Assembly (NCBI GenBank): GCA_028277485.1
Contig: JANQGE010000114.1
Coordinates: 1 to 14,149 of the forward strand
DNA length: 14,149 nucleotides
Origin: Chlorobium sp.
GTDB taxonomy: Bacteria; Bacteroidota; Chlorobiia; Chlorobiales; Chlorobiaceae
Direction: 5' to 3'
Shown here: piece after piece, positions 1 through 6,086 of the stretch
Position numbering within the stretch: the stretch's first letter is position 1
Layout: each line of letters starts with the position of its first letter
The notes under the pieces: model-generated
The model's database searches: none
What the model saw: only the letters and a program-made list of their open reading frames with translations
Told to the model about the DNA's origin: nothing
Position numbers and translations under genes: made by a program

Positions 1-144
1 TTTTCCTGTTCCTGTTGTCGGGTGTTCCTGAAGCTCCCTGAATATTCTGTCTATCTTTTTTTGAACGGATTTGTCTCCGCTTTTGAGCCAGTACTTGAGA
101 TCCTTGTCAGCCCGTTGGGTTACGATTACTCGATATTTTCCCAT
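1..144 (-). CDS. yoeB: YoeB/Txe-family mRNA-interferase toxin, N-terminal part (cut by window edge)
   Basis: This is the toxin of a type II toxin-antitoxin pair; family members cleave mRNA on the ribosome. Translation from the ATG at 144-142 gives 48 open codons up to the window edge. It begins MGKYRVIVTQRADKDLKYWL and ends HPTTGTGK, which fits the RelE/YoeB fold up to the conserved GKGKPE-type turn. The catalytic Glu, Arg and C-terminal His/Tyr of the family would lie beyond the window and cannot be checked. The start lies inside the antitoxin gene (19-bp overlap), the usual translationally coupled antitoxin-toxin arrangement. The symbol reflects family resemblance only; a Txe or RelE-like name is equally possible. 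Confidence 0.75.
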   Translation of the reverse strand, partial: MGKYRVIVTQRADKDLKYWLKSGDKSVQKKIDRIFRELQEHPTTGTGK

Positions 145-383
145 AACTGCTTTGTATCCTTGATCTCCCGGACTCTTCCTTCAGCAATGTCCTTTTCAGA
201 CTCTTTCAGTGCGTTGAGCAATTTTGGGTTGGAAAAGTATGCGTCGTTGTCACTGATCCTGCGGGCAGGAATAATCTCATAGGTCTCGGTTTTCCCGCAC
301 TGGATAATGACCCTCTCCTTCTGGGCTAGATTCAGGTATTTCCTCAGGTTTCTCCGAAGTTCTGTTGTGCTTATTGCTATCAT
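126..383 (-). CDS. yefM: YefM/Phd-family antitoxin
   Basis: This is the antitoxin partner of the toxin at 1-144. In the family the N-terminal half dimerises and binds the operator, while the flexible C-terminal half wraps the toxin. The 85-residue product starts MIAISTTELRRNLRKYLNLA, the typical Phd/YefM N-terminus, followed by a short strand (ERVIIQCGKTETYEIIP) and a charged helical tail ending KDTKQLWENIE. I chose the ATG at 383-381 because the family begins with this M-x-x-I-S-x-x-E-L-R pattern. Upstream in-frame starts (395, or TTG at 419) would put the promoter and palindrome inside the gene. No clear Shine-Dalgarno precedes this start. The gene is expected to be autoregulated by the toxin-antitoxin complex. 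Confidence 0.85.
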   Translation of the reverse strand: MIAISTTELRRNLRKYLNLAQKERVIIQCGKTETYEIIPARRISDNDAYFSNPKLLNALKESEKDIAEGRVREIKDTKQLWENIE

Positions 384-393
384 AATAGGATGC

Positions 394-419
394 ATTATAT
401 GTTGCACAATAATGTACAA
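394..419 (-). promoter_or_regulatory. Promoter and palindromic operator of the yefM-yoeB pair
   Basis: On the minus strand a TATAAT -10 hexamer occupies 399-394. Just upstream, 419-402 reads TTGTACATTATTGTGCAA, an imperfect palindrome with 7-bp arms, one mismatch and a 4-bp centre. It contains the TGTACA core (413-418), the hexamer reported for YefM-YoeB operators. The -35 region is weak, so occupation of the palindrome would cover the promoter spacer. Transcription probably starts only a few bases before the antitoxin ATG at 383, giving a very short or absent leader. Confidence 0.6.
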
Positions 420-451
420 ACTATAATCAATTTTTTCTGCGATAAGTGTAA

Positions 452-595
452 GAATGTGGGGAGTAGGAAGTGGGATGTGGGATGGAAGAAGTACTGAGTT
501 CTGAGTGAAGACTGTGGGATGTGGGGTGTTGGAAGTGCTGAGTACTGAGCGATGAGCAAGACATAAGTGCTTAGTTCTGAGTTCTTAGTCAGAGT
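452..595. repeat. Degenerate repeat array of 7-bp period
   Basis: Non-coding DNA reads as successive diverged heptamers, for example TGGGATG TGGGGTG and then TGCTGAG TACTGAG CGATGAG. Two flavours alternate: G-rich (consensus about TGGGATG) and TGAG-type (about TACTGAG). The minus strand is open over 153 codons (395-856), but the translation is low-complexity and shows no family resemblance, so it is not called as a gene. Confidence 0.8.
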
Positions 596-866
596 GAATC
601 GGTACTGGGCCTTGTGAAATATCTTGTTTAATTTCACGGGGTCGGTAATGGGTAATGGGAAGAGCAAAGAATCGAGAAGGGAGACCGGGTGACCGGAAAG
701 TAGGATGTGGGGGAAGAGTGTGTTGGGGGCTTCAAGAAAAAAACGAAAGAGGATTGTTTGAGGCTCAAAGCATGTTGAACAAGCTATCAATTGGGGATTG
801 TTCCGGTTTTGCTTATTATTGAAAATAACCATGCAAATCACGGAATGATATTCCAATAATGTCAGG
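596..866. other. Gene-free stretch upstream of the ATPase, with one hairpin
   Basis: No gene, tRNA or recognised RNA is visible. A perfect 7-bp inverted repeat, GTGAAAT (614-620) with ATTTCAC (631-637) and a 10-nt AT-rich loop, is followed by a tandem pair of GGTAATG heptamers (644-657). More purine-rich DNA runs to about 735. The promoter of the ATPase at 867 should lie in the last 100 bases, but I see no convincing -35/-10 pair. Confidence 0.5.
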
Positions 867-2039
867 ATGATAACCAGATCACTTCATGCAGGGCTCCTTG
901 AAGCACTTGGCCAGTTTCCTGCTGTCGCATTGCTTGGGGCCCGTCAGGCAGGTAAGACAACACTTGCTCTGGAAATTGCCAAAGGCATCGATGCGATATA
1001 CCTTGACCTTGAATCGGTGGAGGACTTGGCTAAAATGGGGCAGCCTGAACTCTACTTGTCGGCCCATCAGGACAAACTGGTTATTCTCGATGAAGTGCAT
1101 CGTTTGCCCGGGCTTTTTCCAATTCTCCGCGGTCTGATAGACCGTGCCCGCCGTGAAGGACGGCAGAACGGTCAGTATCTTCTTCTGGGTTCTGCTTCTC
1201 TCGATCTGCTGAAACAGTCGGGGGAGACCTTGGCCGGCCGGATTGCCTACCTGGAACTCACTCCCTTCACGGTGTCGGAGACCGGTCCACAGCTTTTTGA
1301 TGACCTGTGGGTTCGCGGAGGATTTCCGGAAAGTCTGCTTGCCGGAAACACTGTGGCAAGTTTGCGGTGGCGGCAGAATTTCATCCGTACCTATCTCGAA
1401 CGCGATATACCTCAATTCGGTCCACGGATCGCCGCTGAAACCCTGCGCAGATTCTGGACGATGCAGGCTTGGCATCAGGGGGGATTGATGAATATGTCAC
1501 GGTTTGCAAGAAACCTTGGAGTCGATGTTAAAACCATTGGCAGCTATATCGATCTGCTCGTTGATTTGCTGCTTGTCAGGCGGCTGCCGTCGTGGCACGG
1601 CAATATCAGCAAAAGACTGGCGAAATCCCCGAAAGTTTATGTGCGCGACAGCGGGATTGTTCATGCATTGCTCTCGATACCTGACTGGGAAACTCTTCTT
1701 TCGCATCCTGTGGTTGGACAGAGCTGGGAATGTTTTGTCGCTGAGAATATTCTGGTTTCCGCTCCGGATGAGGTTCAAGGGTTCTATTATCGGACCGGAG
1801 GAGGAGCAGAGGTAGATCTGCTGCTTTCATGGCCTGATGATGTGCTCTGGGCTATAAAGATGAAACGAAGCCTTGCTCCGAAGCTTGAAAAGGGTTTTCA
1901 TGCAGCCTGTGCAGATCTGAATCCTTCAAGAAAGTTTGTCGTTTACCCTGGAACGGAGCGTTACCCTCTTGCCCCGGATATCGAGGCGATTTCGCTTGGA
2001 GAGATGACGGCGATGGTTGCCGGGAGTGCTGAACGATGA
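867..2039 (+). CDS. AAA-type ATPase with DUF4143 C-terminal domain (copy 1)
   Basis: This is a 390-residue predicted P-loop ATPase of the AAA_14/DUF4143 type, a family without a firmly established function that is common in accessory DNA. Visible parts: Walker A GARQAGKTT (24-32), Walker B LVILDEV (71-77), a sensor-like GSAS (108-111), a winged-helix-like stretch (about 205-235), the family motif KSPKVYVRDSGIVHALL (253-269), and a C-terminal nuclease-like core with EVDLLL (315-320). The following position, normally a Glu in an E-x-K pair (AIEIK), reads AIKMK (329-333), so one putative active-site acid is missing. The length is normal. The start at 867 has only a weak GTCAGG in front. The gene stands alone between two heptamer arrays. 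It is not a close copy of the second ATPase at 4049-5293. Confidence 0.88.
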   Translation: MITRSLHAGLLEALGQFPAVALLGARQAGKTTLALEIAKGIDAIYLDLESVEDLAKMGQPELYLSAHQDKLVILDEVHRLPGLFPILRGLIDRARREGRQNGQYLLLGSASLDLLKQSGETLAGRIAYLELTPFTVSETGPQLFDDLWVRGGFPESLLAGNTVASLRWRQNFIRTYLERDIPQFGPRIAAETLRRFWTMQAWHQGGLMNMSRFARNLGVDVKTIGSYIDLLVDLLLVRRLPSWHGNISKRLAKSPKVYVRDSGIVHALLSIPDWETLLSHPVVGQSWECFVAENILVSAPDEVQGFYYRTGGGAEVDLLLSWPDDVLWAIKMKRSLAPKLEKGFHAACADLNPSRKFVVYPGTERYPLAPDIEAISLGEMTAMVAGSAER

Positions 2040-2054
2040 GGGGAAGAATGTGGG

Positions 2055-2176
2055 ATAAGATTGTGTTATGTGCTATGTGTTGGGGGATGAGTGCTGAGCA
2101 ATGAGCGATGAGTACTGAGTGAAAGGATGTGGGGTGTGGGAAGTGGGATGTTGGGTGTGAGATGAATGTGTTAGGA
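2055..2176. repeat. Degenerate repeat array of 7-bp period
   Basis: This is the same kind of array as at 452-595. Units include TGTTATG, TGCTGAG, CAATGAG, CGATGAG, TACTGAG, then TGGGGTG, TGGGAAG and TGGGATG. It is closely related to 5508-5586, where the same succession occurs with the CGATGAG unit missing. It fills the gap between the ATPase stop (2039) and the 3' end of the DUF2442 gene (2189). Confidence 0.8.
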
Positions 2177-2188
2177 TGGGAGCGGGAG

Positions 2189-2464
2189 TCATGGTGCCTG
2201 AATCCGGAATACGGTGAGTAAGAGACAAAAATGCGGGGTACGCTGTTCAGTGGATGGGTTGAACTCAATATCCGGCCAGTGTATACCGATACCATTACCG
2301 ATGATTTCATAGTTATTTCTTTGCTCAATGAAAGCTTCAGATAGCCGCCAGGACCAAGCCAACGGAACACTTATGGTTCTTCCATCTTCAAGCCTCGCAG
2401 TAATCGAGTCGCCGGTTATTTCGACTGTTGCTATTCTTGGTTCAATATTGACTGCAGTGCTCAT
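2189..2464 (-). CDS. DUF2442 domain protein with replaced C-terminus
   Basis: This is a 91-residue protein of the small DUF2442 family, of unknown function and often seen near toxin-antitoxin-like genes. Residues about 6-66 carry the family signature: ATVEITGDSITARLEDG, then RTISVPLAWSWRL, then GNGIGIHWPDI. Relatives normally continue after HWPDI with an acidic DEDLSVEGLL-type tail. Here the frame instead runs into EFNPSTEQRTPHF and a hydrophobic end at 2189, next to the heptamer array. I infer that the last 10 to 15 native codons were lost and replaced by intergenic sequence, so the gene may be impaired. No good ribosome-binding site precedes the ATG. It follows the coiled-coil gene and a 33-codon ORF on the same strand and may be transcribed with them. 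The usual DUF4160 partner is not visible. Confidence 0.7.
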   Translation of the reverse strand: MSTAVNIEPRIATVEITGDSITARLEDGRTISVPLAWSWRLSEAFIEQRNNYEIIGNGIGIHWPDIEFNPSTEQRTPHFCLLLTVFRIQAP

Positions 2465-2521
2465 ACCAGCATTTTTTACTATTTCCTGAGAAGAATCCTG
2501 AGTAAAACTATTGGACGGGTT

Positions 2522-2623
2522 CTACTGTTTTTCTTTGGTCTGTTCGGGGGTGAAAACCCTTTCGAAGAAATCGTTTTTATCTAATGTTTCCTGCCATTTT
2601 CGATGGTGCTGGACGTTATCCAT
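2522..2623 (-). CDS. Small ORF (33 aa) directly behind the coiled-coil gene
   Basis: The ATG at 2623 lies two bases after the TAA of the coiled-coil gene and opens a 33-codon frame to a TAG at 2522. The product starts MDNVQHHRKWQETLDKNDFF and ends PEQTKEKQ. It is hydrophilic with a regular mix of aromatic and charged residues. Translational coupling to the gene in front is plausible. I do not recognise the peptide. It could be a genuine small partner protein or the shifted remains of an original C-terminal extension of the coiled-coil protein. Confidence 0.35.
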   Translation of the reverse strand: MDNVQHHRKWQETLDKNDFFERVFTPEQTKEKQ

Positions 2624-2625
2624 CT

Positions 2626-3684
2626 TTATTCTTCATCTTTTCCTGTTTTTTTCAAGTCTTTTTCAAGGATCATTGTTTTGGTGGTACTTTCAATGGCTTT
2701 CAGGGCAATATCTTTGACAGTTTTTTCGGAGCTTTCGGATTTTTGTGTCAGCTGTTTGACAAGGGTATCCTGTTCTTTGATTTTGTCTTGTAGTGTTTTA
2801 ATCGTTTGTTCCCGGAGTTTCAACTCTCCTTCTGTTTCCTTGGCCTGTAGTTCTTTTTCAAAATTGTATTTTGTTTCGTAAAAATCGCTTATGCGTGCTT
2901 CAGTGTCTTTTATGGCTGCTTCTATTTCCGAGGGCTTCTGTTCGACCTGGTTTCTCAACGATTTTAATTCCTCTTCTGCTTCGACAACCGGTTTTTTGCG
3001 TTCGGTAATTTCCTTTTCGAAAGCAGCTTTTTTTTCGCTCAGCTCACGGTCCTGATTTTCTTTTTGAAGAGTGTAGGCATCCTGTTCCTTTTTGCGCTGT
3101 TGTGCCACTGTGTATTGGTAATCGTCTTCTTCTCTCTTTCTTTGTTTTTCCTGGGTTTCTTTTTCTTCTTTCAGTTGTAGTGTTTTTTCCTTTTTCTCCC
3201 GTTCCCACTCAGCGTGTTTTTTGTCAATTTCCGATTCAAGTCTGGCTTTTTCTGCAGCCATTTTTTCCTGAAATTCTTTTTCTTTCTTGGTAATCTCTTC
3301 TTCAAAAGAACGTCTTTTTTCTTCCTGTGCGAGCACTAAGGCGGCTAAAGAGTCGGCATTTGCTGAAATTCCATAAAGGGTTTCCAGGTTTTTCCTTTCA
3401 ATGGTTATTGCTTCCTGTATTTCTTTTAACTGACGTTGTTCGGACAGGAGTTTTTGCCCGGTGCTGTCCAGCGATTCGCTGATTTTAAGCTTCAGTTCGA
3501 CGATATTTTTTACAATGCCTTCTTCTGTTTTTGAAGATGCCTGAGTTACTTTTGCATTGTTTTCACGTTCTTTATGAAGTTCTTTTGGATTGTCATCCTT
3601 TTTGGACTGAACCTGTTTCAGTAGATCTTCATAGGCTTTGAGTATCTGGGCTTTGGTATTGGTGGAACTGATTTTCTCTGCCAT
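2626..3684 (-). CDS. Long coiled-coil protein, function unknown
   Basis: This is a 352-residue, highly charged protein. A short N-terminal helix (residues about 10-26, TKAQILKAYEDLLKQV) is followed by a polar linker (27-55), then an almost uninterrupted coiled coil from about 55 to 320 rich in Glu, Lys and Gln, and a C-terminal helix (about 321-345, VKDIALKAIES). A flexible break occurs around YGISANADS (104-112). There is no signal peptide, membrane segment, Walker motif or cysteine, so it should be a cytosolic structural or scaffold protein rather than an SMC ATPase. The start at 3684 is the first Met, and no strong ribosome-binding site is seen. It heads a minus-strand run with the 33-codon ORF and the DUF2442 gene. 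A TIR-bounded repeat lies about 40 bases upstream of its start. The specific function is unknown. Confidence 0.85.
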   Translation of the reverse strand: MAEKISSTNTKAQILKAYEDLLKQVQSKKDDNPKELHKERENNAKVTQASSKTEEGIVKNIVELKLKISESLDSTGQKLLSEQRQLKEIQEAITIERKNLETLYGISANADSLAALVLAQEEKRRSFEEEITKKEKEFQEKMAAEKARLESEIDKKHAEWEREKKEKTLQLKEEKETQEKQRKREEDDYQYTVAQQRKKEQDAYTLQKENQDRELSEKKAAFEKEITERKKPVVEAEEELKSLRNQVEQKPSEIEAAIKDTEARISDFYETKYNFEKELQAKETEGELKLREQTIKTLQDKIKEQDTLVKQLTQKSESSEKTVKDIALKAIESTTKTMILEKDLKKTGKDEE

Positions 3685-3722
3685 GGGTGTGTTTTTTGTA
3701 TGATTGTTATAGCTGAATTATG

Positions 3723-3862
3723 GGTACCTCTATACATTGTCGTGAGCGACTTGAGTACAAGGCGGATGGAGCACAGAAACCGGAATGTACATAGAGTACA
3801 TGAGGATTTCGAGCACCGGCTAACGAAGTAATCAAGGCGCGTAACAAATTAATAGAGGTGCC
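3723..3862. repeat. 140-bp TIR-bounded element, copy 1 (MITE-like)
   Basis: The element is bounded by GGTACCTCTATA (3723-3734) and AATAGAGGTGCC (3851-3862), which are inverted copies matching at 10 of 12 positions. Inside lies a small hairpin: ATGTAC at 3786-3791 can pair with GTACAT at 3796-3801. There is no coding capacity. Read in reverse it shares length, ends and a CCGGTGCTC...TTCCGGTTTCTG skeleton with the element at 13841-13978. A nearly tip-to-tip short version lies at 8137-8177. Confidence 0.6.
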
Positions 3863-3885
3863 TTTATAAAAGGTAAAAAAACAAG

Positions 3886-4041
3886 ATGGAAAATGGCATT
3901 ACCCATTACCTGATTTTCAAGCTCATGCTGCATAAAATTCTGCCGGTGTTTTTTCTGCCTTTGGGGTTGGGGATTGTTGTTGTTATAGTCGGGGCAATGT
4001 TGAGGAAGTGGGTTGTTGTCTGGGCTGGAGCGGTTTTGTAA
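3886..4041 (+). pseudogene. N-terminal remnant of a YdcF/ElyC-type (DUF218) membrane protein
   Basis: An open frame of 51 codons ends at a TAA at 4039-4041. From residue 14 it reads MLHKILPVFFLPLGLGIVVV and continues to KWVVVWAGAVL. This is the two-helix membrane N-terminus typical of YdcF/ElyC/SanA-like proteins. The whole periplasmic DUF218 domain (about 200 residues) is missing, and the opposite-strand ATPase gene ends 7 bp further on. The true start may be 3925, because 3898-3911 is a CATTACC heptamer pair resembling the intergenic repeats. I infer that the gene was cut when the ATPase cassette was acquired or by deletion. No trace of the remaining domain was found near 5300-5420. Confidence 0.55.
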
Positions 4042-4048
4042 AAAGCAC

Positions 4049-5293
4049 TCAGCTCAACAACCAGGGGGCTGGTACTGCTGTTATTGAGTCCCAATGTTGT
4101 ACCTGGTGATCATTTGACACAAGTAGGGCGTGCAGAAGAGGTTTATCGAGAATGCTTTCCAAATGGACAAGGTGGCGTGCATCTGATGATGCTACCCTGG
4201 CAGAAGTTTTTATTTCGAGAGCGATATAGCCGTTTTCCAGTTCAATGAGCAGATCCACTTCCCGTCCGTCTGCGGTCCTCAGGTGAAAGAATGATGCTGA
4301 AAGACCATGGGAACGAGCCTGCTTGATGATTTCCGCTACCACAGCGCTTTCGAACTCGTTTCCTGTCAGTTGGCCGGTACGTCCAAGGAGGCTGCGCTGT
4401 ATTCCGGGATCGAGAAAGTGAACTTTGGGAGACTTGACCAGTCGCTTCTTGATGTTCCGGAACCAGGGGGGAAGCTGTATTGCCTGGTAACTGAGCTCGA
4501 GGTAATTGATGAAGCGTTTTGCTGTTGGTGCAGAAACGCCTGAGTATCTCGCAAGCTGGGTAATGTTCAATATCTGTCCTGTCAGACCAGCAAGAGTTTT
4601 TTGTGCACGTATAAAAGGTTCCAATTCCCGGAGATTCGATAAGTCCCGGACATCTCGCAACAGGTAGGTGCGAATGTAATCGGTAAGCCATTCTCTTTTT
4701 TCCTCCAATGCAGGTTCTTCATCGACGATTGCAGGCATGGAACCAAGCTCAAGGTAATCCTTGAATTCATGCGTTGCATGGCTATAATCAGGGTCTCCTT
4801 TTGGGATCCCGTCCAATATAGTTCGTTTTTCGCCTTGCATAAGCCGGATCAGCTTGGAAGGAAGGATTGTATCATCCCAGGAACCGGTCAACCGTTCGGG
4901 GAGAGTGAGAGGGTACAGTTCAAGCAGAGCTGCCCGGCCTGCCAGGCTTTCTCTTACCCTGTTGAGTAAAAGGATCTGGCTTGAACCCAGAAGGATGTAG
5001 CGAGTTTGCGGAAAAAGATCAAATGAAGCTTTAACCGTGTCAACCAGGGAAGGCAGTTTCTGGACTTCGTCCAGTATGACTTCGGGGTAGCGTTCCTGCC
5101 ATTGTGCTGCAGAAAGGCTCCCGTATTCTGGCCTTGTTATCGGATCGTCCAGACTTATATAAGCATGTTCAGGAAAGGCCTTTTTCACCAGTGTGGTTTT
5201 GCCTGTTTGTCTTGCTCCGGTCAGGACGGTGATGCGCCCGAACCTGGACGATGCTTTTTGTTGAATTCGTTGGAGCAGTAGTCGATTTTTCAT
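4049..5293 (-). CDS. AAA-type ATPase with DUF4143 C-terminal domain (copy 2)
   Basis: This 414-residue predicted P-loop ATPase belongs to the same broad family as 867-2039 but to a different subgroup. Visible parts: Walker A GARQTGKTT (26-34), Walker B EVILDEV (71-77), sensor-like GSSQ (103-106), a winged-helix-like segment (about 243-265, ITQLARYSGVSAPTAKRFI), the KSPKVHFLDPGIQRSLL motif (288-304), and a C-terminal nuclease-like core with EVDLLIE (345-351) and ALEIK (358-362). Here the Asp/Glu/Lys set is intact, unlike in copy 1. Family function is not established; roles as restriction-like or toxin-antitoxin-like ATPases have been suggested. It is a single gene whose 3' end abuts the YdcF-like remnant. 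The ATG at 5293 is the natural start by alignment of the P-loop, without a strong ribosome-binding site. Confidence 0.88.
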   Translation of the reverse strand: MKNRLLLQRIQQKASSRFGRITVLTGARQTGKTTLVKKAFPEHAYISLDDPITRPEYGSLSAAQWQERYPEVILDEVQKLPSLVDTVKASFDLFPQTRYILLGSSQILLLNRVRESLAGRAALLELYPLTLPERLTGSWDDTILPSKLIRLMQGEKRTILDGIPKGDPDYSHATHEFKDYLELGSMPAIVDEEPALEEKREWLTDYIRTYLLRDVRDLSNLRELEPFIRAQKTLAGLTGQILNITQLARYSGVSAPTAKRFINYLELSYQAIQLPPWFRNIKKRLVKSPKVHFLDPGIQRSLLGRTGQLTGNEFESAVVAEIIKQARSHGLSASFFHLRTADGREVDLLIELENGYIALEIKTSARVASSDARHLVHLESILDKPLLHALLVSNDHQVQHWDSITAVPAPWLLS

Positions 5294-5312
5294 AAATGCT
5301 TTGGGTTTTAGC

Positions 5313-5325
5313 GTAATAACATTAC
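5313..5325. promoter_or_regulatory. Short palindrome upstream of ATPase copy 2
   Basis: GTAAT (5313-5317) and ATTAC (5321-5325) form a perfect inverted repeat with a 3-bp centre, about 20 bp upstream of the ATPase start at 5293. A TATAAA-like hexamer lies just upstream on the minus strand, within 5331-5340. It could be an operator overlapping the promoter, but the arms are short and AT-rich, so chance is possible. Confidence 0.3.
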
Positions 5326-5412
5326 ATAAGGTTTATATTTTACGCCCATATTAAACATTTCTCGTTCTTTTTTCAAAAAACCGCTCAGCTCGGTTTTGCC
5401 TATTATTCGTTG

Positions 5413-5590
5413 GTAGGATGTAGAATGTAGGATGTGGGGTGTAGAATGTAGGATGTGGGGTGTGGGAAGTGGGGTGTGCAGTTCAGTAGGTGAAATAGGT
5501 CTGGATAAGAATGTGTTATGTGTTGCGTGTTAGGGGAGGAGTGCTGAGCAATGAGTACTGAGTGAAAGAATGTGGGGAGTGGGATGCGGA
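5413..5590. repeat. Degenerate repeat array of 7-bp period
   Basis: The clearest array in the window. From 5413 it reads TAGGATG TAGAATG TAGGATG TGGGGTG TAGAATG TAGGATG TGGGGTG TGGGAAG TGGGGTG. After a short irregular stretch it becomes TGTTATG-type and TGAG-type units (5508-5586), matching 2057-2150 but one unit shorter. A related block follows at 5604-5652, so 5489-5532 and 5604-5647 form a diverged direct repeat about 115 bp apart. No gene lies between 5294 and the nucleotidyltransferase remnant. Confidence 0.85.
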
Positions 5591-5683
5591 GCGTTGATCC
5601 ATAAGTCAAATAAGTTTGGATAGGAATGTGTTACGTGCTATGCGTTAAGCGGGAGAAAATAATCGGAGATTGGGGTCGGGAGA

Positions 5684-5780
5684 GTAGTGACGAGTAACGA
5701 GTGACAAGTCAAAATTCAAAAGTAAAAAGTCAAAAAAGGGAAAGTTGGCAGTAAGGAAATCAGTAGGCAGTCAGCAATGA
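5684..5780. repeat. Heptamer-period repeat containing 57-bp inverted repeat, copy A
   Basis: From 5684 the units read AGTAGTG ACGAGTA ACGAGTG ACAAGTC AAAATTC AAAAGTA AAAAGTC. Positions 5697-5753 occur as a perfect inverted copy at 9243-9299. Just left of the shared part, this copy carries one additional 7-bp unit relative to the distant copy. The array runs into the 3' end of the nucleotidyltransferase remnant. Confidence 0.85.
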
Positions 5781-6000
5781 GGTCGTGCGATGGCGTGCAC
5801 AATCGCCCAGTCGATGGTTTCGTAATTATAGACCGCCAGGTCAAGATCGCTACCGGGCCCAGCCGTTTCTGTGGCCAGAGAACCGAAAAGAATCGCAAGG
5901 GAAATCCCGGGATGGCCTTGAAGCACCACTCATTTTTTTCGATATTAAGATAGTCATACAGACCTTTTTCAAGGTTCCCAGGTGTGAAGATGTAACGCAT
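5771..6000 (-). pseudogene. Remnant of an MNT-type (MntA-like) nucleotidyltransferase
   Basis: Minus-strand translation from a GTG at 5929 to a TGA at 5771-5773 gives 52 codons with GHPGISLAILFGSLATETAG and then PGSDLDLAV. This is the GS...DxD metal-binding core of the minimal nucleotidyltransferases that act with HEPN toxins. A TGA directly precedes the GTG. A plausible N-terminal part (MRYIFTPGNLEKGLYDYLN) lies in another frame from the ATG at 6000, with an A7 run at the junction. The protein stops about 20 residues after DLDLAV, where the repeat array begins, whereas family members need about 60 more residues. I infer a frameshifted, 3'-truncated gene. No HEPN partner is visible. Confidence 0.65.
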
Positions 6001-6086
6001 TGGTAACAGGGAGAAAGGAGAAGGAGGCAGTTTGTGTTTTGTTGCGTTTTTCCCCATCCATTCTGGCAAAACCGGGAGATACAGCT

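Noticed and set aside
22..282. 86-codon plus-strand open frame at the window start
   Set aside because: It is antisense to a clear YefM antitoxin and YoeB toxin, which fit known families and overlap in the expected way.
395..856. 153-codon minus-strand open frame
   Set aside because: It crosses the antitoxin promoter and a 7-bp-period repeat array; the translation is low-complexity Ser/Pro/His/Leu sequence with no recognisable domain.
1852..2370. 172-codon minus-strand open frame
   Set aside because: It overlaps the DUF2442 gene in another frame and runs through the repeat array into the antisense of the ATPase; the composition is repeat-like.
3906..4094. 62-codon minus-strand open frame
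   Set aside because: It is antisense to the YdcF-like membrane segment and overlaps the end of the ATPase gene; no domain is recognisable.
867..5293. The two ATPases as long inverted repeats of one transposable element
   Set aside because: They share only family motifs, differ in length and sequence throughout, and lack common flanking ends; they are separate acquisitions.
5413..5590. Possible CRISPR array
   Set aside because: Units are 7 bp, contiguous and diverged, with no 30-bp repeats or unique spacers and no cas genes nearby.
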